Assembly: GCA_014058105.1 (NCBI GenBank)
Contig: JACGCM010000786.1
Coordinates: 1,612,001 to 1,676,000, forward strand
Direction of reading: 5' to 3'
DNA: 64,000 bases
From: Kingdonia uniflora
Lineage: Eukaryota > Streptophyta > Magnoliopsida > Ranunculales > Circaeasteraceae
Shown: positions 11,897 to 25,310 of the stretch, piece after piece
Numbering within the stretch: position 1 is the stretch's first letter
How the letters are laid out: each line of letters opens with the position of its first letter
The notes under the pieces: generated by a model
The model's database searches: none
What the model was told of the DNA's origin: nothing
The model's input: the letters and a program-made list of their open reading frames with translations, nothing else
Position numbers and translations under genes: made by a program

Positions 11897-14800
11897 ATGG
11901 CTAAGAATGAGGGACAGGGGAGTGGCCGTGTTGCCCTCAATGAGAGAATCCTGACTTCCATGTCTCGAAGATCGATGGCTGCTCATCCGTGGCATGATTT
12001 AGAAATCGGTATGTGTTTGACTGCCTCGTGTTTTATGTCTTTCAATAGATAATTTGTACAATTACCAGAATCAGTTGGTATTCCTAAAATTACACATTAA
12101 CAACTTAATATTCTTGTCACTTTTATCGTCTCTCTCTTTTACATCTCACCCTCTTTATCTCATGCTTGGTATATATTATATGCAGGACCAGGTGCACCAG
12201 CGGTTTTCAACTGTGTAAGTGGTGTATTCTTTTCTTTCAGCAGGTTTGAGAAAGTGGCTTTTGGTAGCTGAAATGGAAATAGGTCTACAAAATGCTTGCC
12301 AATTAAAAACTGAAGTACTTACTGCTAGCTTTAGTGATCTAGAAAGATTGAAACACTGCTAAGTCATTGAACCATGCTCCATCCAGTAGCTCCTTGGTCA
12401 AGTTGACGAACTTAACTATGCCGTTTGGGCAAGTTTTATTGGGGATTTTAGAACAAAGAACAATCAATCTTATCTTATTTTATCATCAAAATAAGTCCTT
12501 CTTTGTAAATCTGTAGAAGGTGGTTGTAACCATACGCTTAATCTGATTTTGGTTTGCATTGAGTTTCACCACTTTCTACCTATTTGCTCTGCAATCAAGC
12601 AGGGCCTGAACTTCATTTATGCATCACAAAGGGATGTGTCTAAGAAAAAAGAGATCCATTTTTATCAGGGAATGCACTTTTCTTAAGAACGTCATGGAAA
12701 TGCACTTTTGATTTAGTGGGAATGCTAAGTGTCTGCTCTAATTTATGCCTGAAAAATATGTAAGTTGCAATTAGTCTTATCAATTTAGTGTCACACAGGT
12801 GGTAGAAATCAGCAAGGGGAGCAAGGTTAAGTATGAGCTTGACAAGTCAAGTGGCCTTATTAAGGTGTGTATCATTCCCCGACCTTTTCCTCTTTTCATT
12901 TTACATTCCATTTCCAAGTCATTTCAATTATCGTAAATGTTAAGTGAGCTTGCAATTATCATAAACATAGAAGGATATACCCTTTTACAGATTTATTTTG
13001 ACTGAAAAGGCTATACCATGTAACTATGATTAGAAAAGATAACTGGAATCATGATCTTCTTCTTAGGTTGACCGTGTTCTTTACTCATCTGTTGTGTACC
13101 CTCACAACTATGGCTTCATTCCTCGAACACTTTGCGAAGACAGTGATCCCATGGATGTACTGGTTTTGATGCAGGTACTTATTCGCCAGTTATATAACTT
13201 TACCTGAGCAGTTACAATCTCTATATTCTTTCTCTTATATCTCCGATTTTCTTCTTTTACAGGAACCCGTGCTTCCTGGTTGTTTTCTTCGTGCACGAGC
13301 AATTGGGCTAATGCCAATGATTGATCAGGTAAAGACTATTTCCCAATTTATGATATCTACTGCGGTATACCCTTTTCCTCACTTCTAAAGGTAGTCATAG
13401 AAATGAGCAATTACTTTTACATATAATTGGTGAAAAGCGCCAATCAAGACCCATGCCAAAATTATTGTTGATTCGTCTTTAAAATTGTGATTGTTTGTCA
13501 TAAAGTCTTTTAGTTAAATTGATTATTAGCCTATTATCCACAGTTTTATTTAACAATTTATAAATAAATGAGCAATTTAATGAATATAACGTCGATTAAT
13601 TGGCAAATTATTGGATCAATAGGAGATTAATTTGCGATCTTATTGATGAGGACTGCTCAAAGATTTTTGTTTCTTTTCTTAAGCACTACAAGCAAGAAAT
13701 CCAATCTAAAAGGATTAATCTTCAAGACTGTATTAGCTTTGTCTGTTTCTCTTTTAGAGCTGTTTCTTAGCATTTATCTTAGTGAATTTTTGCAATCATC
13801 TTATTTAGAGGTTAAAGCGATAATTACTTTCTTAAGATATAAATAATTATGCTTATTGAGTATTGCTAAATAACTTTATTCCCATACTCTCAACCCCATG
13901 ATCCCTTGCACTTCTTTGACCATTTAGTGAATTTTAGTGACATTTTCCAAATTGGCTATTTTCTAAACTTGTGTCCATTTCCAAATTCATGATTCAATAC
14001 TGAATCCAGTAAAGTTGCCTTTATTTATATGAATACAAAAAGACGGTACATTTCTGCCTAAATTAGCCTCAATTGTTTCTCTTCCCTTCAGCGTTACTCA
14101 TTTTTTCCTTTGGTAATGTGATTGACAAATCAGTATAAGCTCAATCTTATGATTTTTGAAATTTTCTCTTCGCAGGGTGAAAAGGATGATAAGATAATCG
14201 CAGTATGTGCAGATGATCCTGAGTTTCGTCATTACCGAGAACTCAAGGAGATTCCTCCACATCGCCTTGCTGAAATCCGCCGTTTCTTTGAAGACTGTAT
14301 CCACTTACATACGCAAAATATTGTTGTATTTGCAATTTGGTTAAGTTATGTATGGATCTTCTCTTTTCCATTCAATTATTTTGAATGTTTAAAGTATCTC
14401 AAAGGAGGTCCTTCATCTCCGTACGTAAACCTAAAGTATCTTCCTGAGCTAATATTTTGTGACTCTTCCTTTCTCCCTACTTCAAGATCCAAATTCCGAT
14501 TTCTAGACACTTTTCCAAAACCTTAAACCATTCTTAAGGGTGTCTATTTTATAAACCAATTTGCTAAAGCTTTTGTTTAGGCTTATGCTCTCTACTTTAG
14601 TTAAGGAGTTCAAATAGATAGTCCATTGTAGATGATCTTAGAACATTGAAGATATTAGGGTGTCACGAGGTCCATGAGGACCCACTGCACACAAAATTCA
14701 AATGGGAGTCATGGGACCAACCCGCACACACCAAGTTTATGGTTCTTATGGTTTCAGTAACTTAGCTGCTAAGTGATGTATCGTCTTTATTTCCGTGATC

Positions 14801-15991
14801 AATCATTACTATATATATGCTCAAATATCTTGATTCGAGAACACAGCGGGATGTTTTGAACTCCAAAGTATATCATAAATGTTGTTAGGCATTCTATGAA
14901 AATAAAAGCATTGTTGGTTATTCATACATTTGTTTCGTTTTTCTTTGTGCACTTAATTCATCATAAACAAAGACAAAAAGAACGAGAACAAAGAAGTTGC
15001 AGTGAACGACTTCCTCCCTGCTGAGGATGCCATCAAAGCTATTGGGCACTCTATGTAAGTTCTCTGGAGATCTTACAACTATAAGATATCATATAATTGT
15101 CTAAGTTTTCCAATTGTGAAATCTTGAACACACCTAAATGCAATTAACTACTACTTACATGATTAGGTATCTTACAATCAAGGAAGAAAACATAGAAATT
15201 ACTTGAAAAATCTATACATCTTTGGCTGGTTGATAAGTTACAAAGGGTTGCTCGGATTGAGACTTCATTATTGTTCGATATTTAGGTTATATATACTTGA
15301 CGATGAAAGTGTCCAAGGTTGTATGCGTAATTAAAGATTCTGAAGGCGTTTAGAAAATTCCAACTACCACAGTCAATTGAATATTGTGATATGATGAGTA
15401 TAATTTGATGATTTATTATCATGTTTATTTGTTTGCATTGCTAAATGCTTAAAATCTAGAATAGAGTGCTAACAATGGTTAGGAGCGAAAGAAAAGAAGG
15501 GACGATAGAGTGTACAGTAGTACAGATGTAATTTATTCAAATTGCCTCGCACTGGTGGAAACCATCTTGAAAATTGTCACTAACAAAAAGTTGATGGTCC
15601 AACGATGTTATATATCTCTCGTTTATGTATAATTTGTCCCTCTGTTGTTATAACCCTGATCTTCACATGAAAAACTTGACCACTGAAGCCAAATGCTGAA
15701 AATAATGTTCTTATCATTAAGAACTAACCACTTCAAGCAAAAGGTGCATTTCATGTAGTAGCTTTATGCACAATAATCAAGTAAAACTACTAGGATGTGC
15801 TCTACACATATTGATGACACACTGTCCACACTACACATACACAAATGAAAAAACAAAATCTAGGTGTATTATGAAATTCAGGAGTATTTTGAGTCATGCT
15901 TTCGATGTATAATTGCTTACCTTGTTAATGAAAATTTTCATGGTGCAGGGATCTGTATGCTTCATACATTGTGGAAAGCTTGAGGCAGTAA
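11897..15991 (+). CDS. PPA: soluble inorganic pyrophosphatase (family I)
   Basis: Hydrolyses pyrophosphate to phosphate with Mg2+ in the cytosol, pulling biosynthetic reactions forward. Eight exons: 11897-12008, 12186-12214, 12799-12864, 13067-13174, 13263-13328, 14176-14296, 14973-15054, 15949-15991, giving 208 residues. Family I signatures: [29 protein letters not shown] and the metal-binding signature DSDPMDV with Asp94, Asp96 and Asp99. Further on come [10 protein letters not shown] and [15 protein letters not shown]. The 29-nt second exon (PGAPAVFNC) is a micro-exon supported by phase on both sides. The start ATG is the first in frame after an acceptor AG, which implies a 5' UTR intron. 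Introns contain only AT-rich sequence. Confidence 0.95.
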
Positions 15992-17345
15992 CATCCTATT
16001 CAGCACACTCAGTAACCTGAATACTATCTTAGCAATCGTATCTCACAATGCCGATAGACTTTTTTTGAAGCTTCTGATTTCTGTTTAACTTGCAATGCTT
16101 TAGCTTTTAATGACTTTCCAACTCTGCCATTATAAGCATCTTTTACATATTAATAATTGATAAACTTGGGGATTAAGCTCATCATATTTTGTGAAGATCG
16201 TGAACGTGTGGATTTCGTGCAGTGTATCTCAAATGTGGAAGAAGAATAAAAAGAAATTTGTTCCTTTGAAAAGTCTGTTTTTCTTGGATTTCTCTGCGTG
16301 GGATTATGCAAAATGAATTACTTTAGCTTGAGGAGAATAGTTTCTGAAAACCTGTGGTATGCAGTGTGGTATAGGAATATGCAGGATCTGCTTTGTTTAC
16401 GTTAACATAAACTCTCCCCATAGCCGTCTTGATCACTGGTTGGTCAGTGTATCAGCCGAAAAACACATCTGAGTTTTGGATGCAACATAAGAGATCAGTG
16501 TATCAACATATAATGTCTGATACATTTTTTCTTCATCTGTAGTGATGCTAGCTAAAACATGATCCAAAACTTGGACATGATTTTAGAACCCACCCTAAAC
16601 ATACTAAGCTGGTCTTTGGTGTCCTTTCAGTAAAACTTCAAGAGCAATTCAGAAATTGTAAATTACTCAATATTTCTGCCAATGATTCCGCGGTGGGAGT
16701 TGGGAGACTTGGCCCACTTTATCAGGCCCAAAAATACCCAATCCACACTTAACCCTTCCAACAATGGGCGATGATCTTTATTCCGCGGCAGACTATTTGG
16801 CTCCGCTCGGTATTCTTTACTCCACACAATTATACATTTTCTCTCGCACGCCAATAAATCTATATTTAATCTACGTGGTGTAATTTAGTCCGTGCAATGT
16901 TTTTTACTCTGCACATTTTTTTATTATTTTTAGTGTGAGCTCCCAACACTCGGTTGAGTTCTAACAACGCCACGTAAGCAACTCACACTCGTTTTTTCAT
17001 TTGCTAGGAGCTCAAAAGTGTCGGTTGAGAGTGTGAGCTGACAACAAAACCCAACCCACACTCATTTCTTCAACGTCTGGAGATGCTCTTATTACGGTGA
17101 AGAACACCATGAGAACTGTATAAAAATCATGGTTCTGCAGAAACCGGTATATCATATGGCGCTTTTCAGTCCTTCCTACAAATTTACCATTTCAACCTCC
17201 CATAGCCTCTTCTCTCTGCACCACTCTGTTGAGCTAACTCTCTCTCTCTCTCTCTTAAGAAGGTGAAGTTGAAGAAGAGAGAAAGAGGCGAATCAAACAC
17301 CATTTTATCTTCATAAGAAGAAGAAGAAGAAGACGAGGAGCGGAG
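15992..17345. other. intergenic region between PPA and gamma carbonic anhydrase
   Basis: PPA 3' UTR first. From about 16920 to 17090 there are repeated phrases around ACTCGGTTGAG and GTCGGTTGAG, ending in GGAGATGCTCTTA, suggestive of an old MITE. A CT dinucleotide run (17231-17254) and a GAA run (17317-17332) lie in the likely 5' UTR of the next gene. Confidence 0.5.
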
Positions 17346-20300
17346 ATGGGTAGTTTGGGTAGAGCGATCTACACCGTTGGATCATGGATTCGTAAGTCAG
17401 GTCAAGCTTTCGATCGTCTTGGTTCTGTACTTCAAGGAAACCTTTATATCCAAGAACAATGTACGTATTACCCTCTCCAATCTTCATTTTAATCAAACCC
17501 CATCATCAATTTATCTAAATTAAGCTATCACGTAATCTGATTGTTGCAATTATTGTTTTTAACATAATTTAGTTTAGGGTTTAGGTGTACTTTGAAGGGG
17601 AGTTATATAAGTAATGTGCAATGTCTCTTAGAGGTAAACATTTAGGCATTGTTTGGTGATTAGAAACATTTTCGGTGGTTTAGACAATTGGAGGATTAAC
17701 TAAGTTTTACTCTCTTACATGAATCTAATGGTTAGTATATGTTTAACAATTAACAAGCATTAGTGCATGAATTCAGCTTGTTACACATGTATTAAGAAAT
17801 AAAACGAAAATGAACGAAAAGGAAATGGAAAACCAAAGATCGAGGCTTGCAGCTATGCTGTCAGGGGCGGGGCGGGGCGCTAGGCGGGAGAATGTAAATT
17901 TGTAATATGTGTAATATGTGTAAATTTGTAATATGTATAATATATGTAAATTTGTAACAACAAAACCCCCAACAGATTGCAAGTCCAATTAAAAAAAAAG
18001 TCACCCATAAAACTCCCAAAAATGGACCATGGGTGCTTTAGGTGCCGCGGCAATCAATCTGTCACGACATATATAATGACATGTATTTTAAAATAGGGTG
18101 TTACAACAAAAAAAAATCTTCTTCAACGCCATTTTAGATTGCTGAGAGGGTCACTCTGATTTTGCTAACGTGAAAGTAGTATTGAGCAAATAACTACGCC
18201 CTTAGAGCATCTCCTACTCGGACTAATACTATTGGGCAACTCAGATTCAACTCCAACTCGACTCGAAATCTGTTGGAATCCAAAACTGTTGGAAATCTAC
18301 ATTGACTTGGAGTTGGGACTGGGAGATGATGCGTCACCAAATTAAACGACACAAACACAGAGATAAACATCGCTCACACCAAGAGATGTCGTATTAAACG
18401 GAACAAGATACTCTCTTCGGCATTTAAACAAACACCAGCCGAACCAAAACACTCTCTCTCTCTCTCTCTTTCTCTGCACTGTAATCTTCAATCATCAACA
18501 ATGAACCAAACCCTAACAAGTTCCCAATCCTCTCTTATATTCTATCAAGAACACCCAACAAACCCACCTCCATTAACATCTCCTCATTGTCCTCAACATC
18601 ATGTCCTGGGGCATATCCAGGTCAGCCACCTCAACAGTATAATATGTCTCAGCAATCATATCCCGGCTATCCTCAGCAACAAACTGGCTGATCAAACATC
18701 TGTAACACCAACACAACAAACCACCACCACTCAAGGCGGTGGATATGATTACTACATCCAACAACAACAGCAACAACCATCAATAGGAGGATCGTCAGCT
18801 TCAGTGACGGATAACACTGGCTACAATTACGCTCAACCCCAAGCCCCTGTCTCTAATTGCAATCAACAAGAAAACGCATATGGGGGTCCTCAGCAAGGTT
18901 ATTCGCAAGATGGGTATGGTGGTGGCAATGGTCAAGCACAAGTTGGATATGATTAAACCCAACAATGATATAACTCTGTACCTACCTATGGAACTGTTGC
19001 TAACTCAACAACACTGCATCATCATCATCATCGCTCGAGATCCTAGAGCCAGAGAGAGAGAGAGAGAGAGATCGCAGAGCCAGAGACAACAGAGAACGCA
19101 GAGAGAGAGAGATCGCAATTGTTTTGTTTGATTTTTGTTTGTTTTTCTTTTTAAGTTATCAAATGAGCCAAATTATTTGGCAAACGCGAAATAAAATTTT
19201 AAAAAAAAAACGCCTTTAAGAGAGGTGCCCCCGCCTAGCGCCTTGAGTGAGGCGCCCGCCTCAGCGGCGCCCTATTCTTTGAAGCGCCCTAGGGCGGTAA
19301 AATGGTAAGGCGGGGCGGGTAGTTGAAATTTGGGCGCCCCGGCGGTGCCCCTGACAGCATATGACAGCATAGGCTTGCAGTCACTGCAATTTCTTTAAAG
19401 ATAGATTTCACCCTGCGTATGGTGCTTCACAGATAAGGGCGCCTATCTCCCAAGATACAACGATCGGATTGTACAGACTTGAAGCATTCAAGTCGATACG
19501 CCTGTCGAACTATATGTGTTTTTACTTTGAAGAAGGAAGCAATGAAAAAGGAAATGAGATTCAAGTATTTTTTTGTGTATTACACACATCAAGAAAATAA
19601 CTATTTATAAAGGAGATGGTGACTTAATGAAGCACCTGTTGACATGTTGTTGACAGGGTTGAGCCCCAAGAAACACCTTTGTGAAGAGTTGTAACTCTTG
19701 GAGAGAAAAACCAACTCCTGAATAAACACCCAAAAAAAGACTTAGTATAAACTAGAAATCCCCATGAGCCCATGGCCCAAGGCCGAATCATAGACTTATA
19801 AATAGTTCAGGTAGGTCATGGGTCGGATCGTGCAGGCAAGCCCATGGGCGTCCCCATATAGCAAGCCTTCACACACTCGCCTCACACACGTGTGAGGGCA
19901 CCACCTACTTACATATACTACACATGATAATAGTGTGCAACCCATTATAAAGTGAAAATCCTCTTTTCACTTATCTAATGTGGGGCAAAAAATAAACACA
20001 CCAAATTTACATTCAAAACAAAGAGAACTCATGGAGTTTTTCAAACATAAGCTCGCTTAAGTGTAAGGGTATGAATTAACTGAACAATGTATTAGACTTG
20101 CGTATTTACTAGTAATCTGGTGACCGGAGGGGAAAACGACCGCGAAATGATAGATGGCGAAGAAGAATCAAGGAGATGGGTAAAGATTACGTGAGAAGAT
20201 GGAGAAGAGAAGAAAGGAGAAGAGATTGAAGGGAAGAAAAGGGGAAAGATGTGAAGAAGAAACGATGACGGACGGAAAAACATATTTTGTGACATCTTTA

Positions 20301-23300
20301 GCTTTTCACTGTGTCTAGTGTAATACACTCCCTTCGGTCGTTTGAAAATTTGAAACCTATCTGTGTCTCCTTGCTGTTTTGGTTGGCTATGAATTTGTGA
20401 GTTTGGTATTCATTCATCTAGATTTATTAGGAATTTAACATTTTCATAATTACGGATAATAGCAGTAAATCTGTCGCTTTATTATTAGAATTATGTTCAA
20501 CTCCTATGAGATATTACGAGAGGCCATTGGTATACTCATGGCAACTTTTCAAGACCAAAGTCGTGGGAATGGGCATAGTAAAATTAATTTAGTTGATAAA
20601 AGCTTCTATTGTATAGAGATGTAAGGCGTACATAGATATGAGGGGCGTATTCTTTTATTTCTGATGGTTCATTGGAAGGATGTGTTGACTAGTAGCATGT
20701 AGTTGGTTGAATGTGTTCCGATTTTCTTTCTCTTGCTTTTTGTTTTGTCTTTCTTTGTCAATAAAACTATATACTTATCAAAAAATATATAATTGAATTC
20801 TTCTTATCATTATGAATTATTAGTTGCAATGCTGGACGACTGCATGAACATTTTTGCTGACGAATGGCTCGGGCATAAGAAAATTGAGGTAAATAAAGGA
20901 GGGAAAAATTTATCCTAGCTTTAAAAAATGGATAAAGTGCTGAAATTTAGGGCCTAATACTCTGAAAACTGAAGAATTAGGTTTAGAGTAGATGAAATAA
21001 ATATTTACCAGACACAAATGTCAGAATAAAGATCCAAAGCTGTTTTAGAGGACCGATGAGAGATGCAAGAATTTGAATTTTGGTGTATTGAGTGATTGGT
21101 ACCTGCCAACTGAGTTGATAGGCAAGGTTTATTGGAAATTGTAAACAAAAATTTTCTATAAATAAAATAAGATGTATGGTATTTAATACACATAAAAATC
21201 CTAAATTATGGTAAATAGGAAGAACAGGACTTAGTAAAGTTTACAAAAAAAATGTATTTGTTACTTTAAATGAAGTTGGATACCATGGATTTAATAACTT
21301 TCCAGATTTCCATACTTTGTTTTCACTTTTCAACCAGCAACATACTTCACTTCAGCTCATGCATTAATAGGATTTCACAATCTCCAAATTTCGAGTTAAA
21401 AATTTGCTTTTGAACTAGTTCATCAACTAAAGTAACATGTTTAAAAATAAGGCTCTGACCTGTTGGGTTTAGCTTGTACTTTTACACATACCCTTCCCCT
21501 CTTTGTAATTATTAATACTCACAAATATGTTGCATTTCTGACTTCATATCTTGGTCGGTTTTTGAATTCATTTATACATATACCATATGTAGTTATGTAC
21601 ACATATAAACCATTAATATGTTCTTTTTTAAGAATATCATCTTATGAACCATTCTTCTTATTATGCCAGTGCCAAGGCATCGGACGCTCATGAACATTTT
21701 TGACAAAGCACCAAATGTTGATAAAGATGCATTTGTGGCCCCAAGTGCATCTATCATTGGGGACGTTCAGGTGGGAAGAGCATCCTCAATCTGGTATGGG
21801 TGTGTTTTAAGAGGTATGCTACACAGAACACAGATACTAGTACTACAAAACTAATTTCCTTTAATTTCCTAGTATCTATTCATATCGTAACTTACCCTAA
21901 AAAAGCATCTTGAATGCTGCAAGTCTACTGACAAATTGTTTCATCTATTATCTTGTCTGACAATGGGATCACTTTCATGAAATATCAACGGGAAAACTAC
22001 CCTCCTCGTGTCCAGATAGGAGAAGACACTGACTGAGAGGAGGGTATTGGGACCAGAATTACATAATGAGATCTCACAATTTACTGTAATATTTATAGTA
22101 TTATCTAAGGAACCTTTCATCATCATAACCATATGGTAACATTAAAGAATCGGATGGTCGGTTCCCTTCTTTTTTAATTCTTCACACAATTCCTGCACAT
22201 CCCTCAGGACGTTGTATTATTTCTCCACATTAACTTTTGTTCCGGCTGTGCTTCATGCCACTCATACCACTATTTTTTATTTTTTTTTGATTTTATCTGC
22301 TTGGCGGATTTGCAATTACCTTAGTAATCCAAATTCACGAAAATAATGAGTAGTGATAAGCATATTCTCCCATTTGTGTGATTTCTAAATTTTTATATTG
22401 ATATACTAACATCTCCCATATTTTTTGTTTCCTTTCTTTCCAGGTGATGTGAACAACATCAGTGTCGGTTCTGGGACCAATATACAGGACAATTCCCTTG
22501 TGCATGTAGCAAAATCTAATCTAAGTGGAAAAGTATTACCAACTATTATTGGTGACAATGTTACTATAGGTATGATATCTACTTGTTTACCGCTAGCAAT
22601 TTAACTGATAATCTTTACTGTTGGGAACATAGTAAGGTTACCCTTAAGAGCATGGGTGATGGCACGATGACTTTTCCTCATTTGTGACGGAAAGGTCTGC
22701 CATTTCTGTCAGGCATGAGTGCCCCCCCTAGGTCGAAGAGAGCGACCATGCTAACATGAAAAAGAGAACTAATATATCTAAATCCTTACATGCTTTTGTA
22801 CAACATGTCCTGGCATAAATCAAAGAATTTGAACTGGGCAGGTCATAGTGCCATCATTCATGGATGTACCGTGGAGGATGAAGCATTTGTTGGTATGGGT
22901 GCAACATTACTTGATGGGGTGGTTGTTGAGAAACATGCCATAGTTGCTGCTGGTGCTCTTGTGAAGCAGAATACGAGAATTCCAAGTGGGGAGGTTTGTC
23001 TTCAAACACTTGCCTTAGAAACATGTGTTAAGTTTATCCCTATAGAGTGATAACAGTTTTTTCTTTTTTCTTTTGAAGATGATTCATTAATCGAAAAGTG
23101 ACTCCCTTGAACTGAGGGCAGGGAGCCTTTTCTCCTAAAATTAGTGGCCAAAAACCATAATTTATGATCTGGATCAAAATTTCTTAGTTGCACTCAATGA
23201 TAGTATGAGTTATATTCACACTTAATCTCGTATTGTTTATGAGCTGATTCAAAATTTCTTGGATTTCCTACGACTCAAATCTCTCTGCTGCTTATCCTAT

Positions 23301-23944
23301 TTCTATCTTCTTTAGTTACTTCAATGGTTAGACTATTTGGTTTCAGTGGGAAATCCATGTTGTCCGTAAAAATATTATTAAAAGAGGAACGATAGAATGT
23401 AGAATTGCGTACCATTTAAAAGTTAAAACAAGTAAACATGTGCCGTTCTTCTAGAAATTCTGGTCAATATTCATGGTCTTCAAATAGCAGTGCTATCATT
23501 TGTCTTCTAAAGTTTTTTGGTTGATGATCTATTTTCTAATTTTGGAACAATTCAATTCAGAACTTGGTTTTATTTATTTGCTTGGTAAAGCATAATTTGT
23601 GTTGTATAGATAGTGATGAGCTAACCCTCTGAACCCATTTAATTGGACAGGTCTGGGCAGGAAATCCAGCGAAGTTCCTGAGGAAGCTTACAGAAGAAGA
23701 GACGGCTTTCATTTCAGAATCTGCAATCACTTACTCGAACTTGGCAATAGTGCATGCAAGTGAGAATGCCAAGAGTTTTGACGAGATCGAGTTTGAGAAA
23801 GAAATGCGCAAGAAATTTGCTCACAAAGATGAAGATTATGATTCAATGTTGGGAATCGTCCGTGAAGTTCCTCCGGAGCTCATTCTTCCCGACAATGTTT
23901 TACCTAACAAATCACTTAACAAATCACTCAAAGCTTCTGCATAA
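17346..23944 (+). CDS. GAMMACA: gamma carbonic anhydrase, mitochondrial complex I subunit
   Basis: Plant gamma-CA trimers form the matrix-side domain of respiratory complex I and are needed for its assembly. Exons 17346-17460, 21670-21813, 22444-22569, 22842-22993 and 23651-23944 give 276 residues. The protein opens MGSLGRAIYTVGSWIRKSGQ, the usual mitochondrial-type start of the gamma-CA1/2 group. It continues with left-handed beta-helix repeats: DAFVAPSASIIGDVQVG, ISVGSGTNIQDNSLVHVA, GDNVTIGHSAIIHGCTV, EAFVGMGATLLDGVVV. His residues in LVHVA, GHSA and IHGC sit where the zinc ligands of the active paralogues lie. The C-terminus has KDEDYDSMLGI and PPELILPDNVLP. The first intron is 4.2 kb and hosts a transposon (17853-19370); the other introns are under 0.7 kb. 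Confidence 0.95.
17853..19370. mobile_element. TIR transposon carrying a captured gene fragment (Pack-type)
   Basis: Flanked by an exact 10-bp direct repeat AGGCTTGCAG (17843-17852 and 19371-19380). The left end reads CTATGCTGTCAGGGGC. The right end contains the inverted match GCCCCTGACAGCAT followed by a second TGACAGCAT. Just inside both ends lie GC-rich GGGGCG/GGCGGG segments, very unlike the AT-rich intron around them. No transposase is visible. The interior has a decayed piece of a host-type gene (18501-18957). A 9-10 bp duplication points to a Mutator-like Pack-MULE, but the CAGGGGC terminus is also hAT-like, so the superfamily is unsettled. Confidence 0.65.
18501..18957 (+). pseudogene. 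captured fragment of a Gln/Gly/Tyr-rich RNA-binding protein gene
   Basis: A 151-codon open frame beginning MNQTLTSSQSSLIF has Gln/Gly/Tyr-rich repeats (GGGYDYYIQQQQQQPS, NTGYNYAQPQ, GYSQDGYGGGNGQ) typical of the tail of plant FUBP/KH-domain RNA-binding proteins. The real reading changes frame: another frame at about 18605-18690 gives GAYPGQPPQQYNMSQQSYPG then stops. After the terminal TAA the same frame still reads YNSVPTYGTVANST beyond an in-frame TGA. It is therefore a decayed copy, not an active gene. It lies wholly inside the transposon. Confidence 0.5.
20265..20352. repeat. dispersed repeat copy B
   Basis: Second copy of the repeat seen at 9580-9660: TTTTGTGACATCTTTA, then CTTTTCACTGTG, then TCGGTCGTTTGAAAATT. 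It sits inside the gamma carbonic anhydrase first intron. Confidence 0.5.
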
Positions 23945-25310
23945 AGTGTATTTTCTTGAGACAATAATTCCTCTGATATTTGTTATTATGTTCCGACCTT
24001 CAACGACTAGGTTTTTTCTCTTTTCTTTTCTACTTTGCAATAATTTTTGAGGTCCGCTGTGTTGGAAGGATTGATGTGTACCTTTGTCGTGTGGCGGGTC
24101 TCTGCAACTCCATTTTTATGTTTGGAAAGAACTGTATCCAAGATCATTTCCTTTTCTCTTTGGAGAAACTATCAGTGATATTAGCATTAGTTAATTTCTC
24201 TACAATTTAACTGTGAATCATTACCCATAATTTACTTTTCTGTATGTATCTGTATACATCCTCCAATGTGTTCTCTTCTCATCATTATAAAACTCGCCAC
24301 TCTTGCCCTTTTGGCTTGCAAGTTTTGAAAATGTAAAAGCTACAAATAAACAGACGGGTAATGGTTTTAATTTTTGAGCATTTTAGACATTATATTATGC
24401 GCTTACGGAAAAATGAAAAGCGCGCCAGCATTCTTAAATTAACAAGGGAATAGCTCCTGCTGAAAGCCATATAAAATATCTCCTCGGTTTAGAAGCATTT
24501 TTGAGGCAGGCAAGCATCTTGCTTATGTTGCTAGCTAGTTTCTCTGTCGTTCCTAGCTATGTTTGAGAAGAGAGAAATAGGCGTTTTTTTTAAAGCATTT
24601 TGGGCTCTAAAATAGCTTTAGAACTATGGCATAAAGCAATCGGATTGGAAAACTGATATAAATGGGTCTTTTCTTCTTCTTCGTGTGTGCGCGCAGAAGT
24701 TGCTATAACAATTTTCTTTTTGCAGTCACTACAACAGTTACCAACAATAGTTGCAATTTGGCTCAGACTAAATAAAAGCTCTATCAAAGTACCTAGCCAT
24801 TGGCACTTGTAATTATTTTACTCGTCCTGAGCTTTCTTTGATGATGGTCTTATTTTCAGAAGATTTTCAGTCGATTACTACTTGCTAACTTGTTCCAGAA
24901 AATAAAACTTTCTGACGCAGATGAACCAACTTACCGGAGGAAAACTGTGTTTGGGCTTTGTTGTTCAGCAACCTAACCGAGACACAGCTGGATGCTCTTA
25001 TCTTATAACTATAGTTGAAGACATAACATTTCTAGGATTAATATCCTCGGTAACACTTTATCCATTATTCCTTACTCTTCCTTTTCCAAGTCTACATAAA
25101 AATTTGAACAAAGAACTGTCACAAGGAGAATACAAAAGCATTTCTACTTTCAGTTTTACACGTTGAATTCAACATAGATGGATAAACCAGATATTAAGAT
25201 ACTGGACATAAGAGACTGAATCCAATAATAAAAAAAAAAAAGTTCATCCATTTAGAAAATTAAGGCGACCAACCAACTACCCAACTCACCTCTATTTCAA
25301 GAAATGATAA
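23945..25310. other. tail-to-tail intergenic region
   Basis: 3' UTRs of gamma carbonic anhydrase (left) and proteasome alpha-1 (right). No coding region, RNA gene or clear repeat is visible between them. Confidence 0.5.

Noticed and set aside
17884..17957. Short spaced repeats of GTAAATTTGTAATATG resembling an array
   Set aside because: AT-rich slippage repeat inside a transposon in a plant genome; spacing irregular, not a CRISPR.
20092..20328. Minus-strand 78-codon Ser/Phe/Pro-rich open frame
   Set aside because: Purine-rich intron sequence read on the opposite strand; overlaps a dispersed repeat.
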